A DNA stretch of 11,672 bases from Candidatus Moraniibacteriota bacterium (GTDB lineage: Bacteria; Patescibacteriota; Minisyncoccia; Moranbacterales; GCA-2747515). The stretch's first letter is position 1. Every line of letters begins with the position of its first letter. Positions 1 to 5,715 of this stretch are shown in pieces. The stretch is from positions 1 to 11,672 of the forward strand of contig JAUVJK010000026.1 of the NCBI GenBank assembly GCA_030592425.1. The letters run 5' to 3'. The notes beneath the pieces were generated by a model. That model saw nothing but the letters and a program-made list of their open reading frames with translations, did no database searches and was not told the DNA's origin. Made by a program: the position numbers and the translations under genes.

Positions 1-45
1 AATATAACATAAAAATTACTTTATAGCAATATCTCATATTTTCAT

Positions 46-597
46 TTAAAAAAAGGACATACCAGCGGCGACAAGCGTAAGGAGGGTGATATTTCCAATG
101 ATAATAATTGGGATGATCCGCGAATAACGAAAACGTAAAACGCCGAGCGCTACCATGAGGATATCATTTGGAAAGGGTGAAAATGAGGCGTACAGATATG
201 TGAACAAGTAGACACCCCAGTGTGGTAGACGAGAAATATAGGCAAAAACTTTTCTGTAAGTTCTATTCTTACTCAAACTCATGACATCACCTGCTCTTTT
301 AGAAATAAGAAAAAAGATCGAGTCACCAATACTCATACCAAGTCCGCCAATGATACCAAGTGCGAGTGGGTGAAGATCTGCTTGTGCATAGGAAAGAAAT
401 ACAGCATAAAAGGATGCCGATGTAAAAAATGATGTTCCAGAGACGGCAGCAACAAGAAAGAGGATGAGATAGGTATTCTCGATACCGATGTGAGCAATCA
501 GTTCATCAATATCGATAAAAAATAAAAAAATGCTCCAGAGTATAATGAGGCTAATAAGGACCCAAACAATGATCTTTTTTGTTGTGATCGTATTCAT
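46..597 (-). CDS. VTT/DedA-like (SNARE-associated family) integral membrane protein
   Basis: A 183-residue protein that is hydrophobic almost throughout, with about four to five membrane segments (residues 8-28, 42-70, 76-98, 125-150, 160-182). The core resembles the VTT/DedA fold: a Gly-rich segment followed by a Gly-Asp pair (residues 81-92, GIIGGLGMSIGD), then an Arg-containing loop, then a SPFPND re-entrant-type turn (140-145) and a final Gly-rich helix. DedA/VTT proteins are linked to lipid scrambling and envelope homeostasis, so the cytoplasmic membrane is the expected location; the substrate cannot be told. The start is the only good ATG. It has no SD, but an extended -10 promoter lies about 50 bases upstream. 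The gene is divergent from the small-protein/Dsb unit. Family assignment rests on motif resemblance only and is moderate; a generic membrane protein remains possible. Confidence 0.7.
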   Translation of the reverse strand: MNTITTKKIIVWVLISLIILWSIFLFFIDIDELIAHIGIENTYLILFLVAAVSGTSFFTSASFYAVFLSYAQADLHPLALGIIGGLGMSIGDSIFFLISKRAGDVMSLSKNRTYRKVFAYISRLPHWGVYLFTYLYASFSPFPNDILMVALGVLRFRYSRIIPIIIIGNITLLTLVAAGMSFF

Positions 598-648
598 GAG
601 AATAAAGGATTTATACAGAAAGAAAATGGAGCTAAAAATAATACTCTT

Positions 649-657
649 ATTATAACA
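649..657 (-). promoter_or_regulatory. Extended -10 promoter for the VTT-like gene
   Basis: On the minus strand the bases read TGTTATAAT: a perfect TATAAT (649-654) preceded by TG and one base, the extended -10 form. No good -35 is visible, which an extended -10 can tolerate. The predicted RNA start near 642 gives a leader of about 45 bases to the ATG at 597. Confidence 0.5.
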
Positions 658-743
658 GATTGTGGTAATTATTAATTCATTCGCAATATATTGATCGGTT
701 AAGATTCTGTATAATGGAAAAGAAAAGAATAAATGTAAGAACG

Positions 744-772
744 TTGACGTCTAAGAAAAAGAGTGATACGAT
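744..772 (+). promoter_or_regulatory. Sigma70-like promoter for the small-protein/Dsb unit
   Basis: TTGACG (744-749), a 17-base spacer and TACGAT (767-772) with TG at 764-765 one base before the hexamer. This is a good -35 with an extended -10. The predicted RNA start is near 779, just ahead of the AGGAG at 787-791. Two further consensus TATAAT boxes (710-715 and 803-808) lie nearby on the same strand but have poor -35 partners. The remaining bases between 598 and 790 show no gene. Confidence 0.5.
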
Positions 773-799
773 ACATGACTACTCACAGGAGTGTGTATT

Positions 800-1090
800 T
801 TGTATAATCAAAAAATCATGGGGGAAACGATGCAAAAAGTAAAGAGTTTTGTGACAGTGGATATTGTCCTCGTTTTTATACTTGGCTTTAGTTTAGGGCT
901 CTATATGAAAAATCTCGCGCAAGAACATATAACGATTGGGCATAGTGATCCACATATTGCATCTGATGGCAGTGTCTATGATATTGATGTTTTAGAACAG
1001 AGTTTGATCTCTCGAGGAATTCCGCCAACAGCACCTGATGGCACGCAGAATACAGAATTACTTAATGGCGAAGGGAATTTTACAGAGTAA
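800..1090 (+). CDS. Small single-pass membrane protein, function unknown
   Basis: I do not recognise this protein. It has a short basic N-terminus (MQKVKSF), one membrane segment (about 20 residues starting VTVDIVLVFILGF) and a polar, acidic tail of about 60 residues that should lie outside the membrane; the tail has no Cys. Reading is open from GTG 791. I chose TTG 800 because AGGAG (787-791) lies 8 bases before it and just after the predicted RNA start. ATG 818 or ATG 830 (with GGGGGA just upstream) would give about 91 or 87 aa and are also credible; the membrane segment is the same in all cases. The stop is about 50 bases before the Dsb-like gene with no terminator between, so the two are probably co-transcribed, suggesting an envelope role. 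Function is not inferred further. Confidence 0.65.
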   Translation: MYNQKIMGETMQKVKSFVTVDIVLVFILGFSLGLYMKNLAQEHITIGHSDPHIASDGSVYDIDVLEQSLISRGIPPTAPDGTQNTELLNGEGNFTE

Positions 1091-1143
1091 TCAAGTAAGT
1101 TGATAATAATATTACGGATATGTCTAAGGAGGCACAAAAGGGA

Positions 1144-2307
1144 ATGGGTACACAAAAAAATGCAAAGAAAGAAACACATAAGACGAGTGACAAATGTCAG
1201 TGTGCAAAAACAGCAGTTTATAATGCACAACGAAAATCGCAAAAAAAGATCAAAAATCTGATTGCAATTATTGTCCTTCTTACAGGTGCACTTATAGGAA
1301 GTTTCTTCCTTGATTTTGCGCAGATGGTTCGTGGTGAAGGTTTTTCGCAAAAAGCATTACGTGATGCGAAGGTCGTGGAGTATGTTGATCAGACATGGGT
1401 TGCTTATGATGATCCAAAAGTCACCGTGCGCGTCTTTACTGCAGATGATTGTATGTCATGTGTAACAGATGAAGTATTGGTATGGCTACGTCGCATCGTC
1501 CCAACGATGGAAGCAACTGAGGAAGATATCAATGACGCCGATCTCAAAATAGAAGCAGAGGAGTATGGTATTAAACATATCCCTGCCTTTGTCTTTTCAC
1601 GTGAGATCGCAGATACAGACTTTTTCCGCCAAGCAGAGATTCTTTTTGAAAAGAATGGAGATGAATATATTCTCAAAACAGCACAATTAGGCGTTCCTGT
1701 TGGTGAATACATTGCATCACCAACCATTGGCGATGCAATTACCGTTGGAGAAAAGTCTGCACCAATCACGATTATTGAATATTCAGATTTTGAGTGTCCC
1801 TTCTGCAAGGTGCTACATCCAGTAGTGGAAGAGGCTTTGAAAGAATACGGCGATAAGATCAACTATGTCTACAAACATTTGCCACTTCCTGACAATGAGC
1901 GTGCAATTCCTGCAGCAATCGCTGCTGAATGTGCGCATGAACAAGGTAAGTTCTTACCATATGCAAATATCCTTTTCTCACGGCAAGTACAGTGGTCAAA
2001 GCAGAAAACAGACTTTTCTTTTCATTCTTATGCACGAGAACTTGGTTTGGATCGTGTAGAATTTGCTGCATGTCTCAAGGAAGAAAAACATACAGAAAAA
2101 ATTGTAAATGAAAGAGATGAAGCGATCGAGTATGGTCTCACAGGCACTCCGACACTTTTTGTGAATGATGAATTTAGTGGTGGCGTGATCACATATGAGG
2201 TATTAAAAGAGATGATCGATGCGGAACTTTCTCAGAGCGAAGATCTTATGATAAGTGACAAGGAAATCCTAACTGATGAAATTGAAACTGAAGAAAGAGC
2301 GCAATAA
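1144..2307 (+). CDS. Membrane-anchored DsbA-like protein with two thioredoxin-fold domains
   Basis: Likely an envelope thiol-disulfide oxidoreductase acting on exported proteins. Numbered from ATG 1144 (387 aa): a Lys-rich cytosolic N-terminus with a CQC pair (18-20), one membrane anchor (about 38-56, positive-inside so the rest is outside), a first thioredoxin-like domain with CMSC (103-106) and a cis-Pro candidate in HIPAF (P147), then a DsbA/thioredoxin_4-type domain with CPFC (218-221) and cis-Pro in TGTP (P336). An acidic tail follows. The second domain matches the DsbA-like family common in CPR and Gram-positive bacteria; the first is more divergent and may be a redox relay partner. ATG 1144 is chosen because AAGGAGG (1126-1132) lies 11 bases upstream; ATG 1120 (395 aa) is in frame but has no SD. 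Two redox CxxC motifs in one chain suggest internal electron transfer, which is inference. Confidence 0.85.
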   Translation: MGTQKNAKKETHKTSDKCQCAKTAVYNAQRKSQKKIKNLIAIIVLLTGALIGSFFLDFAQMVRGEGFSQKALRDAKVVEYVDQTWVAYDDPKVTVRVFTADDCMSCVTDEVLVWLRRIVPTMEATEEDINDADLKIEAEEYGIKHIPAFVFSREIADTDFFRQAEILFEKNGDEYILKTAQLGVPVGEYIASPTIGDAITVGEKSAPITIIEYSDFECPFCKVLHPVVEEALKEYGDKINYVYKHLPLPDNERAIPAAIAAECAHEQGKFLPYANILFSRQVQWSKQKTDFSFHSYARELGLDRVEFAACLKEEKHTEKIVNERDEAIEYGLTGTPTLFVNDEFSGGVITYEVLKEMIDAELSQSEDLMISDKEILTDEIETEERAQ

Positions 2308-2333
2308 TTATTTGTTATTATTACTCTAAACTC

Positions 2334-2360
2334 AAAAAAGAACTCTCAAAGTTCTTTTTT
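2334..2360 (+). terminator. Rho-independent terminator after the Dsb-like gene
   Basis: Perfect 11-bp stem (AAAAAAGAACT / AGTTCTTTTTT) with a 5-base loop, 27 bases after the stop. The 3' arm ends in six T. The A-rich 5' arm means it could also work on the other strand. Confidence 0.85.
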
Positions 2361-2386
2361 AATAAGTATTTCAAAGGAAGATCTTT

Positions 2387-2422
2387 AAAGAAAAAAGCAC
2401 GTGCTATTATGGCGACGTGCTT
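2387..2422 (-). terminator. Rho-independent terminator of the tiny-protein unit
   Basis: On the minus strand AAGCACGT and ACGTGCTT form an 8-bp stem around a 12-base loop, and the 3' arm runs into TTTTTTCTTT (complement of 2387-2396). It lies 50 bases past the stop of the 42-aa gene. Its orientation supports real minus-strand transcription through this gap. Confidence 0.75.
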
Positions 2423-2471
2423 AAAAGTTTATTGTCATTGAATATGCGATGAGCGATTGATCAATCTAATC

Positions 2472-2600
2472 TTAGTGAATAATATTTTCAATCATCTGAA
2501 CAAGAGGCTGAGAGATCCCTAATGCCCATGCAATGGAAATTAAGATCCATCCAATAAAAATGATCGTAAAGATTTGAACTCTTCTAGATAATTGCTTCAT
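2472..2600 (-). CDS. 42-aa single-TM membrane protein
   Basis: A short reading frame that ordinary length cut-offs would miss. It starts at ATG 2600 with AGGAG (2612-2608) 7 bases upstream, the best-placed SD in the window, and ends at TAA. The protein begins MKQLSRR (positive, inside), then has one membrane helix (about residues 8-29, rich in Ile and Trp), then a short outside tail (SQPLVQMIENIIH). It has its own downstream terminator and shares an upstream promoter with the 32-aa gene 27 bases before it. No family is recognised; it lacks the SecE signature and is too short for SecG. Position next to secA makes a link to the translocon possible but unproven. Expression is inferred from SD, promoter and terminator agreeing in place and orientation. 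Confidence 0.65.
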   Translation of the reverse strand: MKQLSRRVQIFTIIFIGWILISIAWALGISQPLVQMIENIIH

Positions 2601-2627
2601 CGTGCATCTCCTAAAGTAGTGTTTCGG

Positions 2628-2726
2628 CTATAGTACAACAGTGGATTCAATATATTGAAAAGCAACTGAAATACAGATGGCCAGTGTGATACTGATTACT
2701 ATAAAAGTTCGAGTACTGACATTCAT
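2628..2726 (-). CDS. 32-aa single-TM membrane protein
   Basis: A very short frame: ATG 2726, GGAG (2740-2737) 10 bases upstream, stop TAG. It begins MNVSTRT, has one hydrophobic helix (about residues 8-24) and ends in a short tail QYIESTVVL. It is the first gene after a strong minus-strand promoter (RNA start near 2753) and precedes the 42-aa gene by 27 bases. Its helix ICISVAF resembles ILISIAW in the 42-aa protein, so the two may be related. No known family is recognised. At this length a chance frame cannot be excluded, but promoter, SD and hydrophobic pattern agree. Confidence 0.5.
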   Translation of the reverse strand: MNVSTRTFIVISITLAICISVAFQYIESTVVL

Positions 2727-2759
2727 TGAATGAATTCTCCAGAATTAGGTACAATGTTG

Positions 2760-2788
2760 AGAATACCATACTTTAGGAATTATGTCAA
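2760..2788 (-). promoter_or_regulatory. Promoter of the tiny-membrane-protein unit
   Basis: Perfect TTGACA (2788-2783), exactly 17 bases, then TATTCT (2765-2760) preceded by TGG, an extended -10. The predicted RNA start near 2753 gives a 27-base leader with GGAG before ATG 2726, and a transcript of about 365 bases to the terminator. It is the best promoter match in the window. Confidence 0.6.
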
Positions 2789-2794
2789 GCGCAT

Positions 2795-2818
2795 GCGTCA
2801 AATTAGCCTTTTTGACGC
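2795..2818. promoter_or_regulatory. 24-bp dyad between divergent promoters (candidate operator)
   Basis: GCGTCAAA and TTTGACGC form a perfect 8-bp inverted repeat separated by 8 bases. The right arm contains the -35 of the secA promoter and the left edge is 7 bases from the -35 of the minus-strand promoter. There is no T-run on either strand, so it is not a terminator. A bound dimer could control both promoters at once; the regulator is unknown. Confidence 0.4.
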
Positions 2819-2840
2819 TGTAGAGGATATTTGCTAAGAT
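2812..2840 (+). promoter_or_regulatory. Likely secA promoter
   Basis: TTGACG (2812-2817), 17 bases, TAAGAT (2835-2840) with TG at 2832-2833, an extended -10. The predicted start near 2847 gives a leader of about 120 bases. A second candidate closer to the gene, TTGTAG (2935-2940), 17 bases, TATAAA (2958-2963), would start RNA at or just inside the secA start codon. Confidence 0.5.
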
Positions 2841-2847
2841 TGAGTGT

Positions 2848-2865
2848 ACGAGACTGGTGTCTCGT
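2848..2865 (+). other. Hairpin at the 5' end of the secA leader
   Basis: ACGAGAC and GTCTCGT form a perfect 7-bp stem with a TGGT loop, extendable by two G-U pairs, followed by GTGTTGTTTTGTG. It begins at the predicted RNA start. It could stabilise the 5' end or act as a weak attenuator. No translated leader peptide with an SD is visible between it and secA. Confidence 0.4.
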
Positions 2866-2966
2866 GTTGTTTTGTGTAAATGTGATATACAAATAATACT
2901 GAGTAAATATATTGCTACCAGTGAGGTCATTCGCTTGTAGTCTCCTAATATCTTATATATAAAGTC

Positions 2967-5621
2967 ATGTCTTTTTTTTCAAAAATGTTTGGTTCCAATG
3001 ATAAACAGGTAAAGAAGATCCAACCACTTGTCGATGCAATCACAGCTCTTGAGCCAGAGATGCAAAAGTTGGCAGATGCGGAGCTGCCACAAAAGACAAT
3101 AGAATTCAAAAAGCGACTTGCTGATGGTGAAACACTTGACGATCTGTTACCAGAAGCATTTGCACTGACACGCGAAGCATCGCGACGTGTTATGGGAGAG
3201 CGACATTATGATGTGCAATTGGTCGGTGGCGTTATTTTGCATCAAGGTAAGATCGCAGAAATGAAAACTGGCGAAGGAAAAAATCTAACATCGACACTGG
3301 CGATCTATCTCAATGCGCTAACAGGAAAAGGCGTTCATGTAGTCACGGTAAATGACTATCTTGCAAAACGTGACTGTAACTGGATGGGTTCGATCTATGA
3401 CATTCTTGGTATCACGACCGCATGTATTACACATGAAGGTGGTTTTCAATATACGCCAAATACACTCGATGTTGATTCATCAACGATCGAATATGAAAAT
3501 CTTGTTCCTATTGAAAAAAAAGAAGCCTATGCACTTGATATTACTTATGGGACAAATAATGAATTTGGTTTTGATTATTTGCGTGACAATATGGCCCAGT
3601 CTGCTGAAGCGATGGTGCAACGTGAGAAATCTTTTGCGATTGTCGATGAAGTTGACTCGATCTTGATCGATGAGGCACGTACACCTCTTATTATTTCGGC
3701 ACCGGACTCGGAATCAACAAAACTCTATGAAAAATTTGCACACATCGTACCAAAGCTTGTCATCGATAAGGATTATACGCTTGATGAGAAAATGAAGGGC
3801 GTTTCACTAACGGATGAAGGTATTACGCGTGTTGAAGAGATTCTTGGTGTTGGTAATATTTATGAAGCGGGAAAAGTACAGTACGTGCATCATTTGGAAC
3901 AATCTTTGAAAGCGCAGATCATTTTTCATATTGATAAGGACTATCTTGTGCGTAATGGTGAAGTGATTATTATTGATGACTTTACGGGACGCGCAATGGA
4001 GGGTCGCCGCTATAGTGATGGTCTCCATCAAGCGATTGAGGCAAAGGAAAATGTTGTCGTGCAACGAGAGTCACGTACACTGGCAACGATCACATTTCAG
4101 AACTATTTTCGTATGTACGATAAACTTTCTGGTATGACAGGAACGGCACAGACAAGTGCTGAAGAGTTCCAAAAAGTTTATGAATTGGAAACTGTTGAGA
4201 TACCAGCGAATCAACCATTGATCCGTGATGATAAAGCTGATGTAATCTACAAAACAGAGAAAGGGAAATTCCTTGCGATTGCAACAAAGATCAAAGCACT
4301 TAATGCAAAAGGGCAACCAGTACTTGTCGGTACGGTTGCTGTTGAAAAGTCTGAGGCATTGAGTGCGCAACTTAAAAAATCAGGGATCTCACACTCTGTC
4401 CTCAATGCGAAGCATCATGAAGAAGAAGCTTCTGTCGTTGTAAACGCAGGACAAAAAGGGTCTGTAACCATCGCAACAAACATGGCAGGACGTGGAACTG
4501 ATATCAAGCTCGGGGAGGGCGTGAAAGAGCTTGGTGGTCTTTACATTATTGGTACAGAACGCCATGAAGCTCGTCGTATTGATGATCAGCTCCGTGGGCG
4601 CTCGGGTCGACAAGGTGATCCTGGAACAACGCAGTTTTATATCTCTCTTGATGATGAATTAATGATTCGTTTTGGTGGTGATAAGCTTAAGAGTATGATG
4701 GAACGCTTTGGCCTTCCTGATGATCAACCAATTCAAAATAAAATGATCTCAAAACAGATCGAGGGAGCACAGTCAAAGATCGAGGGCTTTAACTTTGATA
4801 TTCGCAAACACGTCTTGGATTATGATGATGTCGTGAACAAACAACGTGAAGTAATTTATGAAAAGCGCCGCACTGTCCTCACGAAAGATGACATAAAGGG
4901 CGATATTATGGATTATCTTCATGAAGAAATGGAAAATATTGTTGCGCATCATGCCGCACATGAAGATTATCAATGGAATCTTGATGAGATTAAAAAAGAT
5001 GCGCAAGGAATCTTTACACTTCCAGGAAATACAGCAAAACGCCTAGAGGAAATTCGCAGCGATAAATCAAAGGAAGATCGTGAAAAGATCGGTGCAATGA
5101 CTGATTACCTCGTCGAGGAGGGAAAGAAGGCCTATCAGGCAAAAGAAAAAGAATTTGGTGATGAACAAATGCGCAAAGTGGAAAAGGCAATTACACTTCA
5201 AACGGTTGATACACATTGGATGAATCATCTCGATGAGATCGAACAACTGCGACAGGGCATTGGTTTGCGCGGCTATGGGCAGCGTGATCCACTCATCGAA
5301 TACAAGAAAGAGGCCTACAATATTTTTATGAATTTACTGAGTGTTGTGAGAGCATCGACACTAACAACTCTCTATCGTGCACACCTTGCTGTGAACACGG
5401 AAGCGCCTGTCGGCGTGCAAGCAAAAGAGATGCAACTTAGTGGTACACCAGGGCAAGTAAAGCAATTTGGCGCATTTGATCGGATGCAAGCGCAAGCAAA
5501 TGGTCAAAATGCCGTCACACGACCAATTAAAAAAACAGAGAAAGAAGCGATTGGTCGTAATGATCCCTGTTTCTGTGGCAGTGGAAAAAAGTACAAAAAA
5601 TGCCACGGTAAGGGTGTGTAG
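2967..5621 (+). CDS. secA: SecA preprotein translocase ATPase
   Basis: Motor that drives preproteins through SecYEG. At 884 aa it is full length. Seen: Q-motif-region and Walker A segment (about 90-112), Walker B DEVD (227-230) followed by SILIDEARTP, the preprotein cross-linking region, TGTAQT (about 388), IATNMAGRGTDIK (about 502-515), arginine-finger LRGRSGRQGDPG (about 542-553), scaffold and wing domains, and a C-terminal zinc motif with C868, C870, C879, H880. Odd: the Walker A reads TGEGKN, with Asn106 where SecA normally has Thr. Also odd is an extra stretch of about 30 residues in NBD1 (about 155-185), after THEGG. The start is fixed by the typical SecA N-terminus (KMFGSNDKQVKKIQPLV) and an upstream in-frame stop. 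No SD is present. It is followed by its own terminator, so it is probably transcribed alone. Confidence 0.97.
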   Translation: MSFFSKMFGSNDKQVKKIQPLVDAITALEPEMQKLADAELPQKTIEFKKRLADGETLDDLLPEAFALTREASRRVMGERHYDVQLVGGVILHQGKIAEMKTGEGKNLTSTLAIYLNALTGKGVHVVTVNDYLAKRDCNWMGSIYDILGITTACITHEGGFQYTPNTLDVDSSTIEYENLVPIEKKEAYALDITYGTNNEFGFDYLRDNMAQSAEAMVQREKSFAIVDEVDSILIDEARTPLIISAPDSESTKLYEKFAHIVPKLVIDKDYTLDEKMKGVSLTDEGITRVEEILGVGNIYEAGKVQYVHHLEQSLKAQIIFHIDKDYLVRNGEVIIIDDFTGRAMEGRRYSDGLHQAIEAKENVVVQRESRTLATITFQNYFRMYDKLSGMTGTAQTSAEEFQKVYELETVEIPANQPLIRDDKADVIYKTEKGKFLAIATKIKALNAKGQPVLVGTVAVEKSEALSAQLKKSGISHSVLNAKHHEEEASVVVNAGQKGSVTIATNMAGRGTDIKLGEGVKELGGLYIIGTERHEARRIDDQLRGRSGRQGDPGTTQFYISLDDELMIRFGGDKLKSMMERFGLPDDQPIQNKMISKQIEGAQSKIEGFNFDIRKHVLDYDDVVNKQREVIYEKRRTVLTKDDIKGDIMDYLHEEMENIVAHHAAHEDYQWNLDEIKKDAQGIFTLPGNTAKRLEEIRSDKSKEDREKIGAMTDYLVEEGKKAYQAKEKEFGDEQMRKVEKAITLQTVDTHWMNHLDEIEQLRQGIGLRGYGQRDPLIEYKKEAYNIFMNLLSVVRASTLTTLYRAHLAVNTEAPVGVQAKEMQLSGTPGQVKQFGAFDRMQAQANGQNAVTRPIKKTEKEAIGRNDPCFCGSGKKYKKCHGKGV

Positions 5622-5646
5622 GACATTCAAAACGATAGCTATATTT

Positions 5647-5679
5647 AAAACCAATAGAATTATATTCTGTTGGTTTTTT
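5647..5679 (+). terminator. Rho-independent terminator after secA
   Basis: Long stem: AAAACCAATAGAAT pairs with ATTCTGTTGGTTTT (one U-G pair) around a TAT loop, followed by two further T, making six T in all. It starts 26 bases after the secA stop. Its last bases overlap the -35 of the recQ promoter. Confidence 0.9.
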
Positions 5680-5706
5680 GATTATTAAAAGTGGGCAGTG
5701 TATGAT
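5678..5706 (+). promoter_or_regulatory. recQ promoter with overlapping 16-bp palindrome
   Basis: TTGATT (5678-5683), 17 bases, TATGAT (5701-5706). The predicted RNA start near 5713 is only about 3 bases before ATG 5716, so the mRNA may be nearly leaderless. Bases 5701-5716 form a perfect palindrome (TATGATAT/ATATCATA) covering the -10 and start point, a possible repressor site. Confidence 0.5.
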
Positions 5707-5715
5707 ATATATCAT

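Noticed and set aside
1..45. Downstream flank of the VTT-like gene, checked for a terminator
   Set aside because: Only AT-rich sequence with stems of five pairs or fewer; nothing supportable.
976..1350. Long antisense frames over the Dsb-like, SecA, RecQ and SecD genes
   Set aside because: They mirror strongly supported genes, have no SD or promoter, and their translations are rich in Cys, His and Ser as expected of shadow frames.
2472..2600. 42-aa protein considered as SecE or SecG
   Set aside because: It lacks the SecE Trp-Pro motif before the helix and has only one helix where SecG has two.
2646..2659. 14-bp palindrome TTCAATATATTGAA
   Set aside because: It lies inside the 32-aa frame, is purely AT-rich around its centre, and palindromes of this kind are expected by chance in AT-rich DNA. 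No promoter of comparable quality overlaps it.
2745..2930. 61-codon minus-strand frame upstream of the tiny-protein pair, with AGGAG 11 bases before its ATG and a hydrophobic first 18 residues
   Set aside because: The best minus-strand promoter and the 24-bp dyad lie inside it, its own promoter would place the RNA start on the SD itself, and the rest of the protein looks like random sequence. It is most likely a chance frame.
5698..5715. GTG at 5698 as the recQ start
   Set aside because: It lies upstream of the predicted RNA start and adds YDIYH-type residues not typical of RecQ; ATG 5716 gives the usual N-terminus.
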